A DNA stretch of 64,000 nt. Origin: Closterium sp. Naga37s-1 (taxonomy: Eukaryota > Streptophyta > Zygnematophyceae > Desmidiales > Closteriaceae). Positions 53,501 through 64,000 of this stretch are shown here, in pieces; the stretch's first letter is position 1, and each line of letters opens with the position of its first letter. The stretch lies in assembly GCA_947471745.1 (NCBI GenBank), contig CANJKZ010001150.1, positions 1,104,501 through 1,168,500 on the forward strand, given 5' to 3'. The notes beneath the pieces are model-generated. The model saw only the letters and a list, made by a program, of their open reading frames with translations, was not told the DNA's origin and searched no databases. The translations under genes and the position numbers were made by a program.

Positions 53501-55885
53501 TACTGGTGCTGTCCCTGCTGTTTCTGGAGGCGCTGCGCGGCCGCGGCCGTACTTCGTTCCGCTCCTTGAGCAGGTTCTTGGTCTCCCGCCTTCTACTGGT
53601 CCTGCTCCTCCCTTAGAGTGTCCACAGCCTGTCCAGTCGCAGTCACAGTTACAGCCCGCCTCCCCACTGCCTGCTCCTTCTCCCTTGCTCCTCCCTTAGA
53701 GTGTCCACAGCCTGTCCAGTCGCAGTCACAGTTACAGCCCGCCTCCCCACTGCCTGCTCCTTCTCCCTACACTGGTCCTACTGGAGGTCTTGCTGAGCGT
53801 CGTGCGCCTGCGTCTCGTCCTGTGTCGCCTGTTCGTGCTGCTCGCGCTAGTCGTCGTGTTCCGCGTCAGCGTCCTCCTGCGGTCCCGGGCACGCACCAGA
53901 TGGCACTGCGTCCTTCCACTGCTCCGCAGCGTGTCCCTTTGCCGTCTCCTCCAGAGTCCTCTCTTCCTGTTCTTGCTGACCCGGAGTCTGACTCTCTTTG
54001 TGGTGCCAGTCCTACTGTCACGCGACCCCTGGCTACTGTTGTCACTGACCCTTCCTTTGAGTCCACTGCTGCGTCTGCCTTAGTTGCTGAGCTTGTCGAC
54101 TTCGCTGCTCACTGTCGTCTAGACTACGCCGCGAGTCTTGTTGCTGAGTCTGAGTCTGTCTGTCCTCCGTCCGTCGGGGCTGAGTGTGCTCTTAGCACGG
54201 ACGTCCTTGAGGACAGGCAGGAGGAGTTCCAGTGCTTTGCTGCTGCTTTGCCTCATCTCGTGTCCATGCTGATTGCCCCTAAGGGAGACCCGGATGCACC
54301 AGACATCCTGACTCCGCGCTCTTACGCAGAGGCGATAGAGGGTCCCTACTCCTCTCAGTGGCAGTCAGCCATGGACGCAGAGATGGCTTCCTGGAAATCC
54401 ACAGGCACCTACGTCGACGAGGTTCCCCCACCTGGGGCGAACATCGTCAGTGGCATGTGGATTTTCAGGGTGAAGCGGCCGCCGGGTTCTCCGCCTGTCT
54501 TCAAGGCGCGCTACGTGGCTCGAGGCTTCAGTCAGCGCCAGGGAGTTGACTACTTTCAGACCTTCTCTCCCACCCCGAAGATGACCACTCTTCGGGTGCT
54601 GCTGCACATAGCCGCTCAGCGCGACTACGAGCTTCACTCTCTTGACTTCAGCACTGCTTTCCTACAGGGCAGCCTGCACGAGGAGATCTGGCTGCGCCGC
54701 CCTCCTGGCTTCACTGGGTCGTTTCCTCCTGGTACCCAGTGGAGCCTCCGGCGGCCAGTCTACGGTCTCCGCCAGGCGCCGCGTGAGTGGCACGACACAC
54801 TGAGGACTACACTTGCGGCTCTTGGCTTTGCTCCTTCTACTGTCGACCCGTCGCTGTTTCTACGCACCGACACCTCTTTGCCGCCGTTCTACATCCTCGT
54901 GTACGTCGACGACTTGGTCTTTGCTACTGCTGACACTGCTAGAGTCGCCCACGTGAAGTCCGAGCTGCAGAAGAGACACACGTGCACAGACCTGGGTGAA
55001 CTGCGCAGCTACCTTGGCTTGCAGATCACCCGGGACAGAGCACAGCGCACCATTACCCTGACTCAGTCACACATGGTGCAGCAGGTCCTTCAGCGCTTCG
55101 ACTTCACGTACTCCTCGCCTCAGGCCACTCCTCTGTCTACTCGCCACTCGCTCTCAGCTCTGCCTTCGGATGAGTCCGTAGAGCCGAGTGGCCCGTACCC
55201 AGAGCTTGTTGGCTGCCTCATGTACCTGATGACCTGCACTCGACCTGACCTTGCATACTCTCTTAGCATCTTGGCACGCTATGTTGCTCCTGGGAGACAC
55301 CGACCAGAGCACATGGCTGCAGCGAAGAGGGTGTTGCGCTACTGGTGCAGTACGTCGGGCATGGGGCTAGTGCTTGGAGGGCGGAGTCCAGTGGTCCTCA
55401 CTGGGCACGCAGACGCTTCTTGGGCTGACGACCAGGCTACGCAGCGGTCGTCACAGGGTTACACCTTCATCCTTGGCTCCGGCTCTGTTTCGTGGCGGTC
55501 TACTCGCTCGTCTTCTGTTCTCGGCTCGAGCTGTGAGGCTGAGATCTACGCGGGGGCCATGGCTGCACAGGAGCTACGCTGGCTCACCTACCTGCTGACT
55601 GACCTAGGAGAGCCGCCTCGTTCTCCTCCAGTTCTGTACGTAGACAACAAGGCCATGCTGGCCTTGTGTCGGGAGCACAGACTGGAGCACAGAACGAAGC
55701 ACATTGCTCTTCGCTACTTCCTTGCCCGTGAGCTGCAGCAGCGTGGTCAGCTGCGCCTTGCTTACGTGGCCTCTGAGGCCAACACTGCTGATATCTTTAC
55801 CAAGGCACTTCCGCCTTGTGATCATCAGCGCTTCTGTACGATGCTAGGTCTTGTGCCTACTTGGCCTCACTTGCTCACTTCTTGA
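50557..55885 (+). pseudogene. Copia polyprotein with frameshifts and a lost integrase Asp
   Basis: Three QQLREWYA-type repeats (50557-50935) precede a knuckle-like CPYVLR...CGTFGHAESRC. Then come protease (TLDSGAS, about 51375), the pre-integrase zinc segment (LLWHHRLGHPS...CVPC), integrase (LHSDRGGEF, SPQQNGIAERR), RT (YVDDL, about 54905) and RNase H (HADASW, CEAEIY, YVDNKA), ending at 55885. The frame changes near 52420-52440, at a C-run near 52612-52622, and at an 83-bp tandem duplication (53613-53778). The first integrase Asp position reads Ala (LAVWGP). A Gly/Glu/Ala-rich repeat (52890-53560) separates integrase from RT. Confidence 0.92.
53613..53778 (+). repeat. 83-bp tandem duplication in copia pol
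   Basis: The segment starting TTAGAGTGTCCACAGCC occurs twice, at 53613 and 53696. Since 83 is not a multiple of three, it puts a TAG in frame at about 53697 and moves RT to another frame. Confidence 0.93.
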
Positions 55886-56082
55886 CCTTGCTTGTACTGT
55901 GATCTTTCTATACCTGCACTTGCTTGTTTACCTTTATATATAATCTTGCATGTGAACTGGCCTTGTGGCCTTGAACTTGTGCTCGGAATGTGTGGTAACG
56001 TTGTGATCCACCCTGAGCTTACTGTGCTTTGCTTGACTGGTCTTGTGACCTCTTGTTCTCCCCCACTTTGTCTATGGGGGTG

Positions 56083-56193
56083 TGTCAAACTTATATGCTA
56101 TAGTCTGTGTAGGCTATAGTGGGGTAGACAATATGGGGTACAACACTTTTAGGTTTTCCTACTTGTACCCACCTGTTTCCTCGTTTTCTCACA
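56083..56193 (+). repeat. Copia 3' LTR
   Basis: 111 bp, TG...CA, followed by CAGGC, matching the base string before the 5' LTR. Confidence 0.93.
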
Positions 56194-56569
56194 CAGGCTC
56201 CAACACAACTTCACCTTTATCACGGTTGCAAATACATAAGAAAACGGACGCTGCACTTCTGAACCATAAGTTGTACAAATGCATAAACAAGCACCATGTG
56301 ATGAAAGCTTGACGGTAACACGCAATGAAGAGCTAGGCTAGGCCATTAACGCACAAACATATTTGGCTATAAATTGGTTCGCATTACTACAATATGGGTG
56401 ATGTTTATTAGGATAATAGGAAGTTGTGTGCAACTTTGCAATCTTGATGGGGGGGGGGGGTGTTAATATTGTTCTTGGAATGTAACCAGGTTGACTTGGA
56501 ATGCCTTTATTTGATGCGATTTGCACTAGACTGATAGCAAAATAGACGGATCAAAGTGACTCGGTGTAG

Positions 56570-58430
56570 TAATTCAATGGCAGTGGACTACATCAATGTC
56601 ACGCGGATTGGACATGTGGTTCCCCTTCCTTACGCATATGAGCAACAAGGAGTGGCAGAACCGACAAACAAGAGCCTTGCAACAAGGATGCGAGCTCTCA
56701 TGAAGCAGCTTGCAATTCCAATGATGTTCTAGCCCTTTGCCTTGAATGACGCTGTGCGACTGCACAACATACTGTCCTCCTGAAGACTTCCGAACAACAC
56801 CTCCACGCACCAGTGCTCGACGGGCAGAATAGTTGACACGCGTCTCCTTCGGGTCTTCGGTTGCATGATACAATGCATACCTTACACAATCAGAACAAGA
56901 ATATTCACTGACCGAGCCCGCTGGGAATTCACCTCTGATTTTTCCACAAATTCAAGGTGTGGATCATCCTGGACTATGCAACACACAAAGTGGCAAAATC
57001 GCGCGACTGCACCTTATACCGAAAAACTGACACTCCAATCGTTCGGAGAGCACCACGAAGCTATAAACATATTTGTGGGCCAACACTGTTTTGCCATGGC
57101 ACAAGACAAATTCGACGTGGTAGGTGACGCACCAGACGTCCAAGCCGGCGAACATTAACATGATATCCCCCTGACAAGCCCTCTCTGAACTCAAACATTC
57201 ATCCCAGTTTCTCAGCTCGACCCCGACGGTACAATACGAGAAGCCCACAACTACACTAGTATGGTGCGCCGATCCCTGGTGTAAAGATACCGATTAACAA
57301 CAACTCGCAATACACTATTCGTCGCAACGCTGACGACGACAATGACGTTATCAAAGTAACCAGCATAAACGACCTTGACCGCCTCGCTGAACGCACCTCT
57401 AACAAAACCGGTCTTCACGTCCTTGGGCTCGCCGTTGCAGTTCATCAATCCTCAACTCCTAGGGAGCCCACCGTCATACACCAAGCTCTGTAACGACCCG
57501 ATCGTGAGAAATGGCGAAAGGCTAATAATGCGGAAGTAAAAGCTTTACAGAAGCGCGGAACCTAGAAGCTGGTCCCACGCTCGGCTGCACGCGGGAAGAA
57601 GATTCTCAACGGAAGATGAGTTTTACGCATCAAAACCAATGATGACGACTGCCTTGATACATACAGAACGCGTTGTCTGGTACGAGGCTTGGCACATAAT
57701 CACGGCATCGACTACGATCAAACGTTCGCACCTGTCAGTCGTCACACCTCAATTTGCATTCTACTATGCATCACTGATGCCAAGCATTTGGGCCTCCGCC
57801 AGATCGACGTAAGAATTGCATTCCTCTTTGCTATCGTTGATGCAGTCATCTACGTTGAGCAGTCACATGTCTTTGAGGTTGATGCCACCAAAGTCTGCCT
57901 CCTCCATAAATCGCTATACGGATCAAGCAAGCTTGCCACCTATGGCAAGAGTATTTGCATATTGTCATCATTTCTCATGGCTTTCAGCAACTCCCCCACG
58001 ACCAATTGATCTATCGCCTTGAGTGCGAGTCACTACATCCTACTCGTCGCCTGTGTTGATGGCTTACTTTACACCGAAACTAGCGCGGAACTCCTCGACC
58101 GCTTTGAAAGATACATTCGAGACAAACTAGACGTCACTAGTACAGTTCCTCTGACTCAACATCACACAGTTCACTGACACCATCCACCTCTCTGCCGCCA
58201 AGTGCGCTGAAACGCTCGCGGATGAATTCAGCATCACTCCCACCAATCTATCCACTCCATCCCTCCCCCCATCTTACGGACACACTATCGATACTATTCC
58301 ACTCTTAGCCACGGATTATCAGCTCTACGAGCAGGAACTTGGCCGTCTGCCGCCATCACGTGTCGCTCGGACCTCTCCTACGTCGCTAGACAACTTGCCC
58401 AACATCTACAACAACACAAACAATACTAGT
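56570..58430 (+). pseudogene. Decayed copia pol fragment
   Basis: Integrase C-terminal traces (GVAEPTNKSLATRMRALM, then LLRVFGC, 56640-56860) are followed by RT traces. These are KWRKANNAEVKALQKRGT at about 57510, RCLVRGLAHNHGIDYDQTFA at about 57675, then CLLHKSLYG and YILLVACVDGLLY at about 58035. A faint RNase H-side region follows to about 58420. Stops and frame changes occur throughout. Amino-acid divergence from the element at 49161 shows a separate, older insertion. Confidence 0.75.
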
Positions 58431-59012
58431 TATTTGTTGAACAAGAATAGAGGTTATGCACTGCAACTAGCTAACCACGTGCATCAAAACAGTCACGCCA
58501 CTGTATCGATACCCGCAATACGGTTTCGACAACTTTAATAAAGGAGTGTACCCCTCCGAGTATATGGCTAGCTATGACAATATAAATGAATGTAGTGGCT
58601 TGTGATCGTTAACTTGTTATTTACATTTCACTATGTCAAGATCATCATAAGACTTCCGCTGTCCTACTCTTTGGCACCTTTATCATGTCCACCAAAGTGA
58701 GTGGACAAGCGATGACGTATTATTATAGGAAAGATTCGCACAACGATGTTTATCAGCATCGCAAGTGCTGATTCCCATTAAGATGTCGCTATCTTCCACC
58801 CGCCCATTACCATTTTGCAGTCACACCCTACCCCAATAATAGGCCTCAGTTGGTGATATGGGGCTCGGCCCAATGTCTCAACCGTTTCCCATTTAATGGC
58901 GGCAGGACTGTAAAACATCTCAAATACTTGCAAGTAATCGTTGTCATTGTGGAGCATGTAATAGCAATTTTTTTTTTTTTTTTCAAACTCTCTAGGCACG
59001 CATGATTGACAA
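58431..59012. other. Spacer before the Ty3 element
   Basis: No gene recognised. A T-run occurs at 58967-58983 just upstream of the proposed LTR. Confidence 0.5.
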
Positions 59013-59359
59013 TGTTATGCTTGATTAAGCATTGTAAGGAATTTTCTCGGCATTCCTTACGGAGCCCGACTACATCGCGTACAGCAACAGCCGTTGTTCG
59101 CCCGTTACTGCTAACGGGACTTCGCCAACTTCGCGCGCACTGTTTTGCCAAACCTCGCACTGCTGGCCCGGCCGTGTCGGCCTACGCTTCGGGACTAGCC
59201 CGAGCCTCGCTTCCAGCATAGCATTAGCTAGCTCGCACGCACCGCGTTACCGTTTGCAGGTTTCGCGTATAAATGTTCGCTCATGCCTTCGCTCACATTT
59301 TGTACTCGTTTGACACCTTAGTGCAATCCTCGCTACTTCGGTCCATTGCACCCGTAACA
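59013..59359 (+). repeat. Proposed Ty3 5' LTR
   Basis: The right limit is well placed because the primer site begins two bases after CA. The left limit (TG at 59013) is a guess from the terminal dinucleotide and length. Confidence 0.6.
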
Positions 59360-59531
59360 CTTGGTATTCAGAGCCTCTTTCCTTTCGGGCCGCGCATCTC
59401 CGCACCCCAGGAAATCAACTTTTGATTTTTCACTCGAAGGGACTCACGTACCTTAGCACCTAGGAGCCGCTGTCCTCGCGTTCTCTCGTAAACGCGTGCA
59501 GCCACGACTGCGCCTAGACTAAGACGAGCCG

Positions 59532-60704
59532 ATGCCCTTCGAAATGGCTGAACATATCGACGTCACGACTCTCACGCAGGAGCACTTGAACGATCTGCTG
59601 CGACAAATCCGCGAGAGCGCCGAGGAAATTGCGACGCTGACGGCAGAACGCTCGTCCCTGCAAAACGACCTCACACGAGCACAATCCCAAGCACCTGGCA
59701 CTCCGATTCAGCCCGCACCACAGACATCACAGCACGGAAGTGTGGGGCAACCCGCGAGCGCCGCAAGTGATGGCGTCGTCCGCCATGACGGAGACGACGA
59801 CCATGGCACGACACACCCCGACACGACGAATGCGGCCAGGACTCAGCCTCGAGTCACGATTTCAGTGCCGGCCGGCGAATCAACTCTTCCGTCGCCGATG
59901 CCGCTAAAGCCGCAGCGTCCGCCATGCTTTGACCCAAGTCAGCGGGGTGGTCCTACCGTTCAGGCGTGGCTCTTCACGTTGAACGTTTTCTTCGACGCGA
60001 ACTACGTCTCGGAGGATACGGCGAAGATTCGCTACACCGTGTCGTTGCTGCGAGGACCCGCCATGGACTGGTGGCGCGTCATCGTCACGAAGCCGGTGGA
60101 CTACGCGACTCTACCGACACGGGAAGGGCAAACCGGACCCTGGGCGCCATCGTATTTCGTGGAGGTGCCCCAGTATCGCACGTGGGACGCGTGGTGCGCA
60201 GGTCTGCGTGCTCGTTTCGAGCCAATCGCGGCTTCGATCGCGGCACGACAGAAGCTCCGCACTTGGCGCCAACTCGGTTCCGTCCAAGACTACACGAGCG
60301 GATTTCTGGCGCTATGCGAACAGGTGGGATATATGCACGAGAGCGAGCGCATCGACCGCTACATCGGCGGCCTGAAGCAGGACATCGCTCAGGAAATCCA
60401 GCTTCGCGGCGTCACCGATTTTCAAGAAATTCTCGCTATGGCGGAGAAACTTGATTTCTTCCGCCGACCGAGACCAGGGTCCTACGGAAGCAGCCATTGG
60501 GGACATCGGCCTCGTGGGACAAACGAGGGCGCCACGATACGTGCCGTCGCCGCAAATGCCGCTGCCGCACCGTTCAAAGGGCGCTGCTTTGCATGCAATC
60601 GGCCGGGACATCGCAAGAGCGAATGCCCGGAAAACGCTAAGGGAAAGGGGGAAGCTGAGCAGCAGAAACAGACCAAGCAGCAGGGAAACGCTGGGAGTCA
60701 GTAG
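59532..60704 (+). CDS. gag: Ty3 gag
   Basis: This 390-aa structural protein forms the particle core. It has a coiled-coil-like N-terminus (DLLRQIRESAEEIATL), a retrotransposon gag domain (residues about 130-320, PTVQAWLFTLNVFF to MAEKLDFF), and one CCHC zinc knuckle (CFACNRPGHRKSEC, about 357-370) with a Lys/Gln-rich end. The ATG at 59532 fits the gag domain spacing. A second ATG is four codons on. It is intact, with no internal stop. Pol begins about 60 bases later in another frame. Confidence 0.92.
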   Translation: MPFEMAEHIDVTTLTQEHLNDLLRQIRESAEEIATLTAERSSLQNDLTRAQSQAPGTPIQPAPQTSQHGSVGQPASAASDGVVRHDGDDDHGTTHPDTTNAARTQPRVTISVPAGESTLPSPMPLKPQRPPCFDPSQRGGPTVQAWLFTLNVFFDANYVSEDTAKIRYTVSLLRGPAMDWWRVIVTKPVDYATLPTREGQTGPWAPSYFVEVPQYRTWDAWCAGLRARFEPIAASIAARQKLRTWRQLGSVQDYTSGFLALCEQVGYMHESERIDRYIGGLKQDIAQEIQLRGVTDFQEILAMAEKLDFFRRPRPGSYGSSHWGHRPRGTNEGATIRAVAANAAAAPFKGRCFACNRPGHRKSECPENAKGKGEAEQQKQTKQQGNAGSQ

Positions 60705-60763
60705 CAGACGGGCCCTCTACTGACAGGTCACGCCGCTCGCCCGACCCAACCGACCCTCACCGA

Positions 60764-63700
60764 GTGATTGTGCCGGTTCACGCAATCGACCACACTCGGC
60801 CGAATAAGGAGGGGACTACGGTAGACAGCCCCATACTGCTTAGTGGGAAAATCGGGACGGATTTAGTTAAAATCTTCGTAGACGGGGGAGCCAGCCACAG
60901 CCTCATCAACACTGCTACAGCACGAAAACTGCGACTGCCACTGGACAGATGCTCACCTGAGATCGACGCAAGATTGGTAGACGGCACGCCGCTGGCAATA
61001 CGGGAACGCGTAGACCGGGTTCGGATTGGATGTGGGGGTAATTTCACGTTTAGCCAGGAAATGCTCGCAACGACCCTCGACGGAACCGATATTTTACTCG
61101 GGCGTGATTGGCTGCGACGACACAATCCGCGAATCGACTGGACGACGGGTGACTGCACCGTGCGAGTGAACGGTAACAACATCGCCCTACCTCGCTGTGG
61201 CTCGCCTGAATCTTCGTCGGTGCGTGTCAACGCGATCACGATGAAACGCGCCGTAGCGGCAGGAGCTGACGTGTACGCGGTCGACATTCGGGAAGCCGAG
61301 GCAGCAGACAAAGGAGGGGATTTACAAAAACTGCTGGCCGACGTACCGAGTGACCTGGCAGCACTGTTGAAGCAGTACAGCGACATTTTCCCAGACGATT
61401 TACCGACGGGACTGCCACCTCAGCGACCGCACGACCACAGGATAGAGTTAGAACCGGGGGCACAGCCAACAGTACAGCAACAGTTCCGACTGACCCAGCC
61501 CGAACTGGACGAACTGAGGAAGCAGCTCGATTACCTGCTCGAGAAGGAATTCATTCGCCCTAGTTCGTCGCCTTTCGCAGCACCGATACTGTTCACACCG
61601 AAAAAAGACGGGGGATTTCGCATGTGCATAGATTACAGAGCACTGAACAGGGTTACCATCAAATCCCGTTACCCCATCCCGCGAGCCGACGAACTGATCG
61701 ACCAACTGCGCACAGCCCGGGTTTTCTCGAAAATCGACCTCCGAGGGGGTTACCACCAGATTCGCGTCAATCCGCCCGACTGCCCTAAGACTGCATTACG
61801 AACACGCTACGGATCCTTCGAATATACCGTCTCCTTCGGACTGACCAACGCCCCCGCCACTTTCCAAATGACCATGAACGAAGCGTTCCGCCCGCTCTTA
61901 GATAAGTGCGTCATAGTATATCTGGACGACATACTGATTTACAGCCCTGACAGAGCACAGCACCTACAGGACATTAAAGCAGTTTTTAAAATACTGAGTG
62001 AGAACCGCCTACTGACAAAAGCGTCTAAGTGTGAGTTTTTACAGGACCGCCTGGAGTTTTTGGGCCACGTTATTTCAGCTGCAGGAGTGGAAATAGACCC
62101 GAAGAAAATTGCGACGATTCAAGCATGGCACGCGCCGACCAACTTGACCGAGTTGCAGAGTTTTTTGGGGTTCGTCAACTACGTGCGCCGGTTCGTCCCC
62201 GACATGGCGAAGCTGACTGCCCCGCTGACAGACCTACTGAGGAAGGGGGTTGAGTACACGTGGGGGGAGAAAGAGCAAGCTGCCTTCTCGGCCCTCAAGA
62301 ACATTTTGTGCTCACCGCCCGTGCTTCACATCGCCGATCCACGCCGTCCGTTCGAGCTCGTCACTGACGCAAGTGACATCGCTGTGGGAGCAGTACTGTT
62401 GCAGGATTTCGGGAACGGCCTCCAGCCAATCGCGTACGAGTCCCGCAAGCTGCACCCGCCCGAACGCAACTACCCGATACACGACCGCGAAATGTTGGCG
62501 ATCGTGCACGCGTTCAAGGTTTGGCGGTGTTACCTGACTGGCGCCGACGTGACAGTACGGACAGACCACCGATCACTACAGTACTTACGCGCCCAACCGA
62601 ATCTCAATCCACGACAGATTCGCTGGTTGGACTACCTCGAGTCCAACTTCCACTACACGGTTACGTACAAGAAAGGCGCATCCAACATCGCCGACGCACT
62701 CACCCGCCCTACCGCCCAACTCCACGCCATCCTACTCGCCCAGACCAACCCGCTTTTAACAGGACTATTCACCCACGGATACCGCACCGACCCATTTTTC
62801 ACGACTGGAAACTCACAGCAACTGGCAGAAGCTAAAGGAGTTTATTACGTAAAATCAGGCACCAACCGCATCTGGGTACCCGCGTACTCACTACTGAGGG
62901 AGCTGCTACTGCGGGAGGCACATGACGGAATTACCTCGGGACATTTTGGGGTAGAAAAAACGCGACAGCAACTGCAGCGGTATTACTACTGGCCGGGGCT
63001 GTTGACCGACGTACAGCAGCACGTGGGCTCGTGCCCCACGTGTCAGGTGTTGAAAAGCTCGAGGAAACGGAAGGCGGGTCAATTGCAGCCGATACCACCG
63101 CCTGAGCGCGCCTGGCAGCAGGTTACCATGGACTTCGTCATTGGGTTACCTTCGAACCCTGAGGGTAACGACGCGGTGATGGTCGTCGTTGACAGGTTGA
63201 CGAAGATGGCACACTTCGCTGCGTGCAAAAAGTCGAGCTCAGCCGAGGAGACCGCGCGTCTGTTCATCGCAGCCGCTGTTCGCCTGCACGGGATACCACC
63301 AGCAATTATCAACGACAGGGACACGAAGTTTACCAGCAACTTCTGGAAAAATCTCTGGGAGCAGTTCGGGACCAGGCTACAGTTCAGTTCGTCGTACCAC
63401 CCCGAGACCGACGGTCAAACGGAGCGGACGAATCAGACGATGGAGCAGTTGATTCGTGCCACGTGCGACGACCCTACGACCTGGGAGCAGCAGCTGCCGC
63501 TGATCGAGTTCGCGTACAATAATGCCACGTCAGCGACGACGCAGCAGTCCCCCTTCTACCTGAACTACGGGCAAAACCCTACAGTGCCCATGACGCCGAG
63601 TCCGGACAACCCTTCACCACGTGCACAGCAATTCGCCGAAATTCTGCAAGCTGCCCGCTCCAGAGCCGCAGAAGCAATTAAAAAAGCAAACGTCATCGCT

Positions 63701-63772
63701 AAGCGCAACGCCGACCGCCACCGCCGCCCAGTCACATACCAGTCAGGGGATTACGTACTACTCGACACGTAA
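60764..63772 (+). CDS. pol: Ty3 pol (protease, RT, RNase H, integrase), stopped early
   Basis: 1,002 codons are readable. Protease is at about residue 37 (VDGGASHSL). RT spans about 220-400 (FRMCIDYRALN, YLDDILIYS). RNase H follows at about 520-640 (LVTDASDIAVGAVLL). Integrase has an HHCC finger (about 720-770, CPTCQ), then TMDFV, NDRDTKF and HPETDGQTERTN for the three acidic catalytic residues. The start codon is not clear: the frame opens before 60764 without ATG. A TAA at 63770 ends it in the integrase C-terminal region, but the same frame continues without stops to the window end with family-typical sequence. Confidence 0.93.
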   Translation: MIVPVHAIDHTRPNKEGTTVDSPILLSGKIGTDLVKIFVDGGASHSLINTATARKLRLPLDRCSPEIDARLVDGTPLAIRERVDRVRIGCGGNFTFSQEMLATTLDGTDILLGRDWLRRHNPRIDWTTGDCTVRVNGNNIALPRCGSPESSSVRVNAITMKRAVAAGADVYAVDIREAEAADKGGDLQKLLADVPSDLAALLKQYSDIFPDDLPTGLPPQRPHDHRIELEPGAQPTVQQQFRLTQPELDELRKQLDYLLEKEFIRPSSSPFAAPILFTPKKDGGFRMCIDYRALNRVTIKSRYPIPRADELIDQLRTARVFSKIDLRGGYHQIRVNPPDCPKTALRTRYGSFEYTVSFGLTNAPATFQMTMNEAFRPLLDKCVIVYLDDILIYSPDRAQHLQDIKAVFKILSENRLLTKASKCEFLQDRLEFLGHVISAAGVEIDPKKIATIQAWHAPTNLTELQSFLGFVNYVRRFVPDMAKLTAPLTDLLRKGVEYTWGEKEQAAFSALKNILCSPPVLHIADPRRPFELVTDASDIAVGAVLLQDFGNGLQPIAYESRKLHPPERNYPIHDREMLAIVHAFKVWRCYLTGADVTVRTDHRSLQYLRAQPNLNPRQIRWLDYLESNFHYTVTYKKGASNIADALTRPTAQLHAILLAQTNPLLTGLFTHGYRTDPFFTTGNSQQLAEAKGVYYVKSGTNRIWVPAYSLLRELLLREAHDGITSGHFGVEKTRQQLQRYYYWPGLLTDVQQHVGSCPTCQVLKSSRKRKAGQLQPIPPPERAWQQVTMDFVIGLPSNPEGNDAVMVVVDRLTKMAHFAACKKSSSAEETARLFIAAAVRLHGIPPAIINDRDTKFTSNFWKNLWEQFGTRLQFSSSYHPETDGQTERTNQTMEQLIRATCDDPTTWEQQLPLIEFAYNNATSATTQQSPFYLNYGQNPTVPMTPSPDNPSPRAQQFAEILQAARSRAAEAIKKANVIAKRNADRHRRPVTYQSGDYVLLDT

Positions 63773-64000
63773 AATCTGCGACTGCCCGATGTACCAAAAC
63801 TTCGACCGCGCTACTGTGGCCCATTCCAAATCAGCCACATGATCACGCCAGTAACCGCGCACCTACTGTTACCGACCGACTGGTACATCAGCCCTTCGTT
63901 CCACGTCAGCTTGCTTCGCCCATACATCCCAACCACAAGCCAACTGCCTCGCCACCGTCCGCCATCCGTGACTCGCCCTGCATCGGAGCCGATCATCGAG
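63773..64000 (+). pseudogene. In-frame continuation of Ty3 pol after the stop
   Basis: The frame after TAA reads [20 protein letters not shown] and then [12 protein letters not shown], the usual module after the integrase core. It stays open to base 64000, where a chromodomain might follow. The stop therefore truncates a longer integrase. Confidence 0.85.

Larger units (their letters stand above)
49161..56193 (+). mobile_element. Ty1/copia retrotransposon, full length but disabled
   Basis: The LTRs are short and nearly identical: 49161-49286 and 56083-56193, both TGTCAAACTTATATGCTATA...TCTCACA. The 5' copy has 15 extra bases. The flanks carry the same 5 bases, CAGGC, a target-site duplication. 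A primer site (TGGTATAGAGC, 49287) follows the 5' LTR, and a purine-rich stretch ending ATGGGGGTG precedes the 3' LTR. Pol order is protease, integrase, RT, RNase H, which is the copia order. The reading frame is broken in three places. Confidence 0.93.
59013..64000 (+). mobile_element. Ty3-type (Metaviridae-like) retrotransposon, 3' part off window
   Basis: A proposed 5' LTR (59013-59359, TGTTATGC...CCGTAACA) with TATAAAT at about 59268 is followed by a primer site, TTGGTATTCAGAGCC (59361). Next are gag (59532-60704) and pol in Ty3 order (protease, RT, RNase H, integrase). The 3' LTR is outside the window, so the LTR limits and target duplication cannot be checked here. Confidence 0.9.

Noticed and set aside
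1..64000. tRNA, rRNA or snRNA genes
   Set aside because: None recognised on reading. The tRNA-like strings found are retrotransposon primer sites only.

Overview
The window looks like nuclear DNA of a green-lineage eukaryote, most likely a streptophyte alga or an early-diverging land-plant relative. The evidence is a plant-style CAMTA transcription factor (CG-1, TIG, ankyrin, IQ and CaM-binding segments), an SPT16 with the plant-type KEELRRQHQAELAKQK helix, spliceosomal GT-AG introns, and Ty1/copia and Ty3 retrotransposons with plant-like tRNA primer sites (TGGTATCAGAGC and close variants). The genus cannot be named from this sequence. No RNA gene, CRISPR array or bacterial operon was seen.

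Layout. Four host genes lie head-to-tail on the minus strand: CAMTA (44577 to 33971), an intronless unrecognised gene (31922 to 30540), the FACT subunit SPT16 (29562 to 16818), and a PELP1/RIX1-like ribosome-assembly gene (14495 to beyond base 1, C-terminus missing). I built the intron-exon models by hand. In each multi-exon gene, consensus GT/AG sites join all exons in phase into one open frame: 1,781 aa for CAMTA, 1,223 aa for SPT16, and at least 1,276 aa for the PELP1-like gene. From 45.9 kb rightward the window is mobile DNA: two inverted-repeat elements, a minus-strand copia LTR flanked by both a PPT and a PBS, a complete-length but disabled copia element (49161-56193, 5-bp target duplication CAGGC), a decayed copia fragment (56.6-58.4 kb), and the 5' part of a Ty3 element (59013 to the window end) with a stop codon in pol.

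The most striking feature is in the introns. In nearly every intron of all three spliced genes, the edge of the neighbouring exon, with its splice site, is copied in tandem into the intron. Either the 3' splice site plus the first 20-150 exon bases, or the last exon bases plus the 5' splice site, is repeated from one to about 145 times. Examples are a 24-bp donor-bearing minisatellite of about 3.5 kb (7.17-10.65 kb), a 235-bp acceptor array (3.9-5.8 kb), a 137-bp acceptor array (18.2-19.4 kb) and a 241-bp acceptor array (21.5-23.7 kb). This splice-junction-anchored duplication is the best candidate here for an undescribed process.

The host genes are unrelated in function: calcium/calmodulin-responsive transcription, histone chaperoning, and 60S ribosome maturation. 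What they share is orientation and the same intron-growth signature, so the signature belongs to the genome and not to any one gene.
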